A stretch of DNA of 25,634 nt from Chrysochromulina tobinii. Its lineage: Eukaryota > Haptophyta > Prymnesiales > Chrysochromulinaceae. The position numbers and the translations under genes are program-made. The notes beneath the pieces were generated by a model, which was not told the DNA's origin, made no database searches, and saw only the letters and a list, made by a program, of their open reading frames with translations. Shown here one piece after another: positions 18,001-24,623 of this stretch (its first letter is position 1; every line of letters begins with the position of its first letter). The stretch covers positions 1 to 25,634 of the forward strand of contig JWZX01003362.1 in assembly GCA_001275005.1 (NCBI GenBank), given 5' to 3'.

Positions 18001-18958
18001 TGAGTACGTCGGCTCGGACGCTTGCAGCCACGCGAGCCTGGCCGCCTTCACGCCACGGCTGCTCGAGCGCATCCACATGAACGTGCTCTGCCACGGCAAC
18101 ACGAGTCAGGCCGAGGCCAAAGCGCTCGTCGAGCAGGCGGCCGAGGTGCTCAAGAGCGGTCCGCTGCGGACCTCGCAGCGCCCGATGCTGCGCCTGCTGC
18201 AGCTGCCCGCAGACGTCGAGGTGGTGCTGCGCCTCCACCCGAGTCTCTACAGCGATTCCGAGCGCTCGCTGCTCAACACGGCGGATACCAATTCGGCCGT
18301 TGAGTTCACGCTCCAAGCAGGTCTCGACAAGCGGCCCGACACGATCACGCTCGAGCTGCTCGTCCAGATCCTTGCGAACCCGTGCTACGAGCAGCTACGC
18401 ACCAAGGAGCAGCTCGGGTACATTGTCAACCTGGGCCTGCGCATCGACTTGGGCGTCACCGGGCTGCGTGTCATCGTACAGAGCGCCACGCACGACGCCG
18501 CCCACCTCGACGCGCGTATCGAGCTGTTCATGGCAGGTGTCCCCATGCTGCTCGATAAGTTGACGGCCGAGGAATTTGGCAACCACCGCTCGGCGCTGCT
18601 CACAGCCAAGCTCGAGCAGCCCAAGACCTTACGGCAGGAGAGCGGCATCTACTGGAACGAAATCGCACAGGGCACGTATGACTTTGAGCGCGACAGCAAG
18701 GACGCCGAGGTGCTGCGTACCCTCTCGAAGGACGAGGTCATCCAGTTTTGGGGACGCCACTTTGACGCGAGCACACCTGGCCGGCGCAAGCTCTCGGCGC
18801 AGTCCTTTGCGGCGCACCACGCACTGCCGTCCAAGCTCGCGGCTGGCGTGCAGCAGCGCCCGATCCACTACATCGACGGCCTCGAGGCGGTGCTCGAGTA
18901 CAAGCGCACGCTCGCGGCCTACCCGCCGCCACTGCGCTGCGACAAGGTGTGGAATTGA
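15030..18958 (+). CDS. M16 metallopeptidase (insulysin-like) with ZZ-like and PDZ-like insert
   Basis: Two exons, 15030-15417 and 15519-18958, encode 1275 residues. The splice is read from conserved sequence: the first exon ends in HGGSSNAFT...ENTT and the second resumes as YYFDV, as in insulysins. Zinc motif HFLEH is at 89-93 and the third ligand E170 lies in VDSE, so the N-terminal half should be active. Between the two halves (about 600-800) lies material absent from ordinary insulysins: an Ala-rich linker, a ZZ-like segment (about 614-672, with DYDLC) lacking most zinc cysteines, a polyproline run, a PDZ-like domain (about 686-762) and another Ala-rich linker. The C-terminal half (about 807-1275) has the family's [11 protein letters not shown]. 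Typical members have about 1000 residues. It would cut short peptides; the insert may recruit partners. An in-frame ATG at 14937 could add 31 residues. Confidence 0.92.
15418..15518 (+). other. Intron in the insulysin gene
   Basis: The 101-base intron starts GTGCGCCCAC and ends CGCGCAG. Removing it joins two frames (offset of two, as required) and restores the insulysin sequence Asn-Thr-Thr-Tyr-Tyr-Phe-Asp across the junction. GTGCGC at its start can pair with GCGCAC at 15430-15435. Confidence 0.93.
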
Positions 18959-19554
18959 GGAATTGAGGATGCGAGCCGGCATGGCTATATGACTATATGA
19001 GAAACGAGACGCGAAGACACACAGGCATGGTCGCACACGCTGCGTAGCGAGAGGGGGATTTCGGGGGGGGAGGGGGCCGGCCCCCAGCTCACACCAGCAC
19101 TGTATGAGCGCTACCGCACGCAATCCACACGGTAGTCGGTACCATCCGGACCCCGGGGAGACTATAGCATGAACCATTGGTGTTATTCACATTGGGACCG
19201 GACGCGGACGCCTCCCGGGAGGTTGCGAGGAGTGACCAGCTAATCCGTAAACCGAGAGCGCGTTCTTTACCGTTTGTGCGTCGGGGCTTTTAATGGTGTG
19301 GGCTACTTCCCAGGCGGCGTCCCGGGTCCGGTGTTTCGTGTTAAACTTAATTATCGCGTACTTGAACTTGTCGCATTCTTTAGTACATGGGTTGAAATGG
19401 GTCCGCGCCGCTCTCTTTTTTGGCTGTTTCTCAGGATTCAGCCTGCATGTGTCTCATTTCGAGAATCCTGATTTCTGTTCACAAACGTTTATATGTACGT
19501 GTTGTGTGAATTCATACTTTGTAATCGTATCAGTGTGATGGTTACCGCATCCGT
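18959..19554. other. Intergenic spacer with G-runs and a palindrome
   Basis: Nearly 600 bases follow the insulysin stop. G-runs at 19053-19057, 19063-19070 and 19072-19076 lead into the 14-base palindrome GGGGGCCGGCCCCC (19072-19085). The second half (19330-19550) is AT-richer and may be the promoter of the next gene. The small open frames at 19274-19538 show no domain. Confidence 0.45.
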
Positions 19555-20700
19555 ATGTACGCCGGTCCGGTGTCTTGGGTGCGAGTTATAAACATTGGCT
19601 GTGAACACGCCGCGCGTACTTTGCCGATCGGCATGGCGCTGGTGGGGCCTTCGTATACTCCCCTGCCGAGTACACTATCGGCTGAGCCACCGCCGGAGAT
19701 TGGCCTGCTGTCTTTGTTGGCAGTGGCGCCCAGTGGGAGTTCCCCGGCTGCCGCAAATTTGTTCATTCTTGTGCGGCTCAGCGCCATCGCCTTCGCTGTT
19801 TGGGCGATTGCTCGTTACATGCGCGGGAAGATGGCCCGAGCATTGACCTGGGGCATCGCTCGCAGCGTCAACGACCCACACGGCCATGCTCGCAGGCAGC
19901 TCGCAACATGGGAGACTGACGACCCCTCCCTCCACGAGATTCGCAACATACTGCGCAACATCACTGCCCGAGTACGACCACACAGCCTGAGCTGCTCGTC
20001 CGAGCCCGTGGATCCCGAGCCCGCGGATCCAGAGTTTGAGACTGCACGCAACATGCTCACGGAGAGCTTTGGGCGACGACGGCGAGCACCGCCAGCGCAC
20101 ACGGAGTCGACGCCGCCACGCGCTCCTCTCAGCATTCAGTTGCTCGGCGCGGTATGCCCGTGGTATCTGACGGACTGGTATCAGATGGCGAGCCGGCGAG
20201 ACAGCTCGCGACCTGACGGGGAATCATCCACCTCGACGCCGTCGGCGGCGCCTTCCACGCCACAGGTCAATTTGCTCGAGGGGGAGCGGCGCAAGTGGGC
20301 AGCCGCCGACGCCGCACGGCCGCAAGCCGACGTAGAGAAACCATCCATGCCGCCGCGTACGCCACCACCCGCCTTGCCGCCGCGCACGCAGGTGGACTGC
20401 AGCAAGAATCCCGGGCTGCCATTCTTCGAGCCTCCGGAGGAGCGCGGGTCGCCGAGCTTCCCACAGCGGCTCGAGGCACAGCAGGTCCTTGGGCCACGTG
20501 CCAAGCACGCGGGATTACCCAGTGCCGCGAGGCTGCCACCAGTGCGCACCAGCAGCGAGGCTGGCAGGCTGCCAGCAGCGAGGCTGCCACCACCCAGTCA
20601 GCTATCCAATCGGAATCCAAATCTCTCTCTAATTGTCGACCGAAATGGGACGCGGACACCTTTGCGAACCCCTCAAAAAGCGAAGGCCTTTGCCGAATAG
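19555..20700 (+). CDS. Unrecognised proline-rich protein with one possible membrane segment
   Basis: The 381-residue frame starts at an ATG; a second in-frame ATG at 19633 is possible. A hydrophobic stretch at about residues 66-88 (FILVRLSAIAFAVWAIARYM), with one internal Arg, could be a transmembrane helix. It is followed by a basic, helical region (about 89-160), a repeat-like EPVDPEPADPEFE and a short conserved-looking piece CPWYLTDWYQMA near 202. The C-terminal half is Pro/Ser/Arg-rich with PPRTPPPALPPRT (possible SH3- or profilin-binding) and three ARLPP-like repeats. I recognise no family. The low-complexity C-terminus weakens the call, but the frame is long and contains an ordered N-terminal part. 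Confidence 0.55.
   Translation: MYAGPVSWVRVINIGCEHAARTLPIGMALVGPSYTPLPSTLSAEPPPEIGLLSLLAVAPSGSSPAAANLFILVRLSAIAFAVWAIARYMRGKMARALTWGIARSVNDPHGHARRQLATWETDDPSLHEIRNILRNITARVRPHSLSCSSEPVDPEPADPEFETARNMLTESFGRRRRAPPAHTESTPPRAPLSIQLLGAVCPWYLTDWYQMASRRDSSRPDGESSTSTPSAAPSTPQVNLLEGERRKWAAADAARPQADVEKPSMPPRTPPPALPPRTQVDCSKNPGLPFFEPPEERGSPSFPQRLEAQQVLGPRAKHAGLPSAARLPPVRTSSEAGRLPAARLPPPSQLSNRNPNLSLIVDRNGTRTPLRTPQKAKAFAE
20527..20595. repeat. Short imperfect tandem repeat inside the proline-rich gene
   Basis: Copies of GAGGCTGCCACCA and GCAGCGAGGCTG recur three times in about 70 bases, encoding the repeated Ala-Arg-Leu-Pro-Pro motif. It is a local slippage-type repeat within coding sequence. Confidence 0.6.
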
Positions 20701-21056
20701 TGTTCGCGAGTGTTCCTGTGTCGCCCCGCGGGCGTGTTAGAGGGGCGTGTTTACTAGGATCTTACTATCATAGGCGTCGTGCCGTTCACACGATCACAGA
20801 GCTCGAATAAGCCCATAGGTTGAGGTTTTCACGTAATCGACCATCCATTACATGGTAAGCGAGCTTCTCTTGGCTTGATACTTGGGGATGCTACACCCCT
20901 TCGTCGCGAACAATTGCATCACGCCGGTTCGAGCAAAGGCGCCGTCCCGAGCTCCTGCCAGCTTGCTGTTGAGGCAAGGGTGCTCTCCCTTGCTCGCCCC
21001 GTCCCTCGCCTCGTCTCCCTCGCCCGCTAACCTTGGCGCGTGCGTTGCGCAGGACG
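20701..21056. other. Spacer with a possible 5' UTR intron end
   Basis: The 356-base gap ends with CGCTAAC (21025-21031) and then TTGCGCAG just before the ATG at 21057. That matches a branch-point-like string plus a 3' splice site, so the following gene may have a non-coding first exon in this gap. No donor can be chosen with confidence. Confidence 0.4.
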
Positions 21057-21749
21057 ATGGGCACGTCTGCCGGGTTCTTCGGCATCACCTACCAGGGTGC
21101 AACCAACGGCCTCGCCTCGGTGACGCTCTCCATCTTCAACTGCGACCATCCCGACGATGTCGCTTGGTGCAAGCATGTCTTCGATTACTCCACGAACAAT
21201 AGCGGTTTCCTCACCAAGGCGAAGGTGCCCGACTTCCTGAGGCTCTTCTACCGCAATCGCCCACAGGGTAACACCCTCTCGGGCACGTACCTATACTCCT
21301 ATCCGGAGAATGAAAAGGAGTTCATCGACGCCCTTTTTGGCAAGGACGGCCAGCTCACCTTCGCGACGCTGATTGAAGCGCTCAAGGAGGCGCAGGGGCG
21401 CTTTGCCGAGCCGGCGGCGCCACTCGAGTATGGCTCCGCCGCCGTGCTGCGCAACGACAAGACGAAGCATACGCGTTGCGTCCTGAACCCTCAGCAGCGC
21501 TTCCGCAAGCCGATAGCGACGTCGCAGGAGGTGGGCTGGGAGCTGTACAAGGAAGTGAAGCCGGAGTTGGTGGCCAGCTTCAATGATACCGGAGGCCCGG
21601 GCACGCCTTTCCGCCTGCGCACCTCGGCCACCACACAGTTTGCCGACGCGATCGAGAAGATAACGTGGGGTCGTTCCATCGGCGGCGAGTTCAGCGCGTA
21701 CGCGACGCGCAAGCTCGTGGCGTTTGGTGGCCAGGGCATGGGCGTCTAA
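21057..21749 (+). CDS. Small protein with degenerate EF-hand-like loops, possibly axonemal
   Basis: The 230-residue protein begins at the first in-frame ATG. Residues about 30-60 contain a helix-loop-helix with STNNSGFLTKAK, an EF-hand loop shape without acidic ligands, and a second half-loop with KDGQLTF near 97-103. The C-terminal half (RCVLNPQQRF, TSQEVGW, TQFADAIEK, then AYATRKLVAFGGQGMGV) resembles short repeats in ciliary microtubule-inner and tubulin-binding proteins, where TSQ-x-x-GW-like motifs are common. That resemblance is from memory and not tested. No signal or membrane segment is seen. It is certainly protein-like and probably conserved in flagellates; its exact family is unknown. 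Confidence 0.7.
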   Translation: MGTSAGFFGITYQGATNGLASVTLSIFNCDHPDDVAWCKHVFDYSTNNSGFLTKAKVPDFLRLFYRNRPQGNTLSGTYLYSYPENEKEFIDALFGKDGQLTFATLIEALKEAQGRFAEPAAPLEYGSAAVLRNDKTKHTRCVLNPQQRFRKPIATSQEVGWELYKEVKPELVASFNDTGGPGTPFRLRTSATTQFADAIEKITWGRSIGGEFSAYATRKLVAFGGQGMGV

Positions 21750-22089
21750 AGACGTAGTGCTGCGGTGCCCTTCATGCAGCCGTGCAGGGATAGCAACCAG
21801 CCCAGCGCGGTATCCCACGCGTAGAGGCGTTTCGTGTGCATGCCCATGCGAGATAACACGTAGGTGCGCACGCCGCAACGGCCAACGCCTGCTAGCCGGT
21901 CCCCGGGTGATTCAGCCTGCGGTGCCACGCGCGTTGTCCGCTTTTGGTTCGCTTTTGGTGAGGCGATTTTCTCCCTGTTCTTGACTGAATCGCTCTCAGG
22001 CGTTGCCGTTGGCGATTTTCGCGTATTATACAACCGGCCCTGCGTGTGTTGGCCGGTGTTGAAGAACACTGTACTGCGTACACAAAAGC
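21750..22089. other. Intergenic spacer between convergent genes
   Basis: These 340 bases separate two facing stop codons. GCTTTTGGTTCGCTTTTGG at 21940-21958 is a small tandem repeat. No RNA gene or coding frame is supported. Confidence 0.4.
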
Positions 22090-23256
22090 TTATTCCTCGG
22101 CCTCGCGGAGTCCCGAAACGAAAGTGGCGGAAATCGCGGAACGAACGGGTTCGAACCTGCTCCCGTGTTCTTCAGCAGGCTCGTTCGTGGGACCACCGCC
22201 CTGCTCCAGTGCAGTGGCTACGGGAGGCTCGTCGTCCATGGCTGGCGCCGTGACTGCCGGCTCGGCCACTGTCTGTTCGTCGCTTCGGCCGTCGATCGCC
22301 GTAGCTGAATCCGCCGGCGCCGGCGCTGAGGCCGAGTTGAACTCCATAGGCTGCCTACACTTGCGCTCGAGGCACGGCTTCTTGCGCACGCCTGCCGACA
22401 GGGCCATGGCAGGTGGGCCACACACCTATGTGAGTGTATGGGGGCTCAGGGGGTGGGGAGAGGCGGAGGGCGGCGCGGGGCAGGCGGCGGCAATCACGGC
22501 CCAGTTGCAGGGCCTTGTCCCTGAAATGGACCGTTAGGGCGGACAGTTAGCCTCCCGCCCCTGACGCGCGCGGCGACCATCGGCGGAGCGCGCACCACCG
22601 CCTCCAAACTTGGGCTTGTCCCGGCAGTTCAGGCACGTGCCGCAATCATCGCGACAGCACGCTTCACATTGGCCACAGGCCACCTGCCGACGCACGGAGC
22701 CCGAAGCGGGCGCCGGAGTTCGGCCCTCTCGATCGGCGGGTGGCAGTGCCAGAGCCTGCCCGCTGGGATTGCACGGGAAGGCTGCTCCATACGCCGCAGC
22801 GTCATCCTCCACCCGTTGCCGCTTGGGTGGCCGCTTGATGGCAGAGCCGCCATAGTGGAGTGTCATGTGCGCCTTGAGCGGCTCCTGGAATTGCTTGAAG
22901 CCGAGCGCATTGAGCGCCGTGGCGATGTCGGAGTAAGTTACGCTCGTGCGCCCCTCCTTAGCGACGCGCACACGCGCCTCGCTTACGACCAGGCTGACGA
23001 ACTCAGTCGTGCACCGCTGCACAACAGAGACGGATGGATCTGTGATAGCATCTTGCTCACCGCCCAACGCGCGCTTCATGATGTGCCGAATGGACGTGAC
23101 CGGGAGCAACGCTGGCTCGGGTACGATGGTCGACGCCGGCGGGGGCGTCGACTGCTCGTCTGGATGGGCCGCTTCGGCAGGGTCGGCCATCTTCGGCGCC
23201 GCACAGGCGGCGGCGCGCCTCATCGGCTTGAGCGCGGCTTGAGAGGCGACAAACAT
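22090..23256 (-). CDS. NF-YB-like histone fold + CXXC zinc finger protein
   Basis: Two exons (23256-22596 and 22391-22090) encode 320 residues. Residues 51-130 are a histone fold of the NF-YB/HAP3 type (LPVTSIRHIMKRAL through LGFKQFQEPLKAHM). A basic stretch KRPPKRQR (141-148) looks like a nuclear signal. Residues 189-232 form a CXXC zinc finger with all eight cysteines: C194, C197, C200, C205, C208, C211, C227 and C232, and KFGG at 216-219. The last two cysteines are in the second exon, so splicing is needed to finish the domain. CXXC fingers usually bind unmethylated CpG. The Pro/Ala/Glu-rich tail has no domain. A second possible start is the ATG at 23190. The gene lies 42 bases downstream of the YY1-like gene on the same strand and shares its histone-fold DNA. 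Confidence 0.87.
22392..22595 (-). other. Intron in the CXXC gene
   Basis: On the minus strand the 204-base intron starts GTGCGCGCTC at 22595 and ends TCGGCAG at 22392. Joining its flanks gives four Gly then Val-Arg-Lys-Lys-Pro-Cys, so the spacing from KFGG to the seventh cysteine is seven residues, as in CFP1-type CXXC fingers. Reading through would instead lose the last two cysteines. Confidence 0.88.
22836..23179. repeat. Histone-fold cassette, copy 1 of a 344-bp direct repeat
   Basis: This block repeats at 23805-24148 (offset 969) with a single difference: G at 22867 against A at 23836, a silent change in a His codon (CAC to CAT on the coding strand). It encodes the whole histone fold plus the preceding Pro-rich stretch. 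Confidence 0.98.
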
Positions 23257-23298
23257 AGACAAAGGCTGTGAACGGTCACACTTCAAAATACTCAGAAC

Positions 23299-24462
23299 TC
23301 ACCCCCATGATGGCCATGCCTGTCCTTGCTCGTATGCCCCTGCCGCGTCGACGCCAACAGTGTTGTTGAGGTGCGATTTGAGGTGCGTCTTCAGGTTGCT
23401 TTCCTGCGCGAACCGCTTATCGCACCCGGGGAACGAGCACACATGTGGTCGCTCGCCCGTGTGCGTGCGCATGTGCGAGCGAAGGTTGAAGTCGAGGGAG
23501 AAGCGCTTCCCGCAGCCCTCGAACGGGCACAGGTACGGGCGCTCGCCCGTGTGCGTGAGCATGTGCCGCTTGAGCTTTGACGAATCGAGGAAAAGCTTGC
23601 CACAATCCTGGCAAATCGTCTGTTTGTCGCCGTGCGTATGCATGTGCTTGCGCAGCGAAGCCGCATCTGCGAACACCTTGCCGCAGCCCTCGAGCCGGCA
23701 GAAATGCGTCTGGCCGCCGTCACCGAAGGAGTGGTCAACGGAGAAGGCGGGCGCCTCGTCAAAGCACTTGCGCACCAGCATCCCGCCACCGAGCGTCCTC
23801 TGCGTGATGGCAGAGCCGCCATAGTGGAGTGTCATATGCGCCTTGAGCGGCTCCTGGAATTGCTTGAAGCCGAGCGCATTGAGCGCCGTGGCGATGTCGG
23901 AGTAAGTTACGCTCGTGCGCCCCTCCTTAGCGACGCGCACACGCGCCTCGCTTACGACCAGGCTGACGAACTCAGTCGTGCACCGCTGCACAACAGAGAC
24001 GGATGGATCTGTGATAGCATCTTGCTCACCGCCCAACGCGCGCTTCATGATGTGCCGAATGGACGTGACCGGGAGCAACGCTGGCTCGGGTACGATGGTC
24101 GACGCCGGCGGGGGCGTCGACTGCTCGTCTGGATGGGCCGCTTCGGCACCCTTCTCCTGGCACATCAGCTGCGCGCCCTCCTCGTGGGCCTCGGCAGGCG
24201 CCGCCTCCTCGTGAGCAGCTTGCGACGGCGCGAAAGCCAGCCCTTCCGCGGGCAGCATCGTCTCGCCGGGCGCGGCAGTTGAACTGGCAGCCGACTTATC
24301 GTGCGATTCCTCTGACAGCGTGTCGAGGGCGCCTCCCTCGCAGGTTAGAATAGGATCGAGGCCCTTCTCGTCCGGGCGGGCGCGCTTGTATGGCGGTTCA
24401 GCCTCGCCACCGAAATGGGGCTGCCCGTAGACGGGCGCGAGAAGTCCCGCCTCGTTGTCCAT
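23299..24462 (-). CDS. NF-YB-like histone fold + four YY1-type C2H2 zinc fingers
   Basis: From the ATG at 24462 the protein has 387 residues. Residues 1-105 are acidic and disordered, with PPYKRARP as a basic patch. Residues 130-210 are the NF-YB-like histone fold, identical to that of the neighbouring CXXC gene. Residues 255-364 hold four C2H2 fingers with ligands C255/C260/H273/H277, C284/C287/H300/H304, C312/C317/H330/H334 and C342/C347/H360/H364. SSKLKRH, FEGCGKRFSLDFNLR and KRFAQESNLKTH match the YY1 finger pattern closely, so a YY1-like DNA site is expected. YY1 itself has no histone fold. The frame above the ATG starts at a GTG that reads AAG-GTGAGT, more like a splice donor than a start. 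The final TGA lies within GTGAGT, another donor-like string, so the 3' end may be spliced. Confidence 0.9.
   Translation of the reverse strand: MDNEAGLLAPVYGQPHFGGEAEPPYKRARPDEKGLDPILTCEGGALDTLSEESHDKSAASSTAAPGETMLPAEGLAFAPSQAAHEEAAPAEAHEEGAQLMCQEKGAEAAHPDEQSTPPPASTIVPEPALLPVTSIRHIMKRALGGEQDAITDPSVSVVQRCTTEFVSLVVSEARVRVAKEGRTSVTYSDIATALNALGFKQFQEPLKAHMTLHYGGSAITQRTLGGGMLVRKCFDEAPAFSVDHSFGDGGQTHFCRLEGCGKVFADAASLRKHMHTHGDKQTICQDCGKLFLDSSKLKRHMLTHTGERPYLCPFEGCGKRFSLDFNLRSHMRTHTGERPHVCSFPGCDKRFAQESNLKTHLKSHLNNTVGVDAAGAYEQGQAWPSWG
23805..24148. repeat. Histone-fold cassette, copy 2 of a 344-bp direct repeat
   Basis: Partner of 22836-23179, 343 of 344 bases identical. The identity stops abruptly inside coding sequence on both sides: at the second base after the Ala-Ile codons that end the histone fold, and just before the shared Ala-Glu-Ala-Ala-His stretch. 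Confidence 0.98.
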
Positions 24463-24623
24463 GATGTAGACCAGAGCCGCGCAGACTTCGCGCAGACTAT
24501 GAGGGGCAGTTTCGCAGCGAGGCTGCTGTTGAACCGCACTCACCTTGTTTTGAAGAAATACCTCCTTCTTCTACGCAACCAACTCGTGTCGAAAATTCGC
24601 TGCGAAATGATCTGCATAATCAG
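24463..24623. promoter_or_regulatory. Short divergent promoter region
   Basis: Only 161 bases separate the ATGs of the YY1-like gene (-) and the aminotransferase gene (+). TTTCGCAGCGA at 24509 and its reverse complement TCGCTGCGAAA near 24598 form an 11-bp inverted pair about 80 bases apart. An AAG-GTGAGT string on the minus strand at 24546-24538 suggests a 5' UTR intron of the YY1-like gene. Confidence 0.4.

Noticed and set aside
22146-22160. GGGTTCGAACC string resembling a tRNA T-arm
   Set aside because: It lies in the coding second exon of the CXXC gene, the T-stem does not pair beyond two positions, and no acceptor, D or anticodon arms are found.
22836-24148. Mobile element explanation for the 344-bp repeat
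   Set aside because: The repeat is protein-coding throughout, has no terminal repeats or transposase, and matches the histone-fold region; cassette duplication or gene conversion is simpler.
22090-24462. One large gene joining the YY1-like and CXXC parts by the GTGAGT at 23302
   Set aside because: Joining to the CACAG acceptor puts the next exon out of frame with the second histone fold and soon meets a stop. Two genes fit better unless cDNA shows otherwise.
24463-24543. GTG start at 24543 for the YY1-like protein
   Set aside because: Eukaryotic starts are almost always ATG, and here AAG-GTGAGT looks like a splice donor. The ATG at 24462 is preferred.
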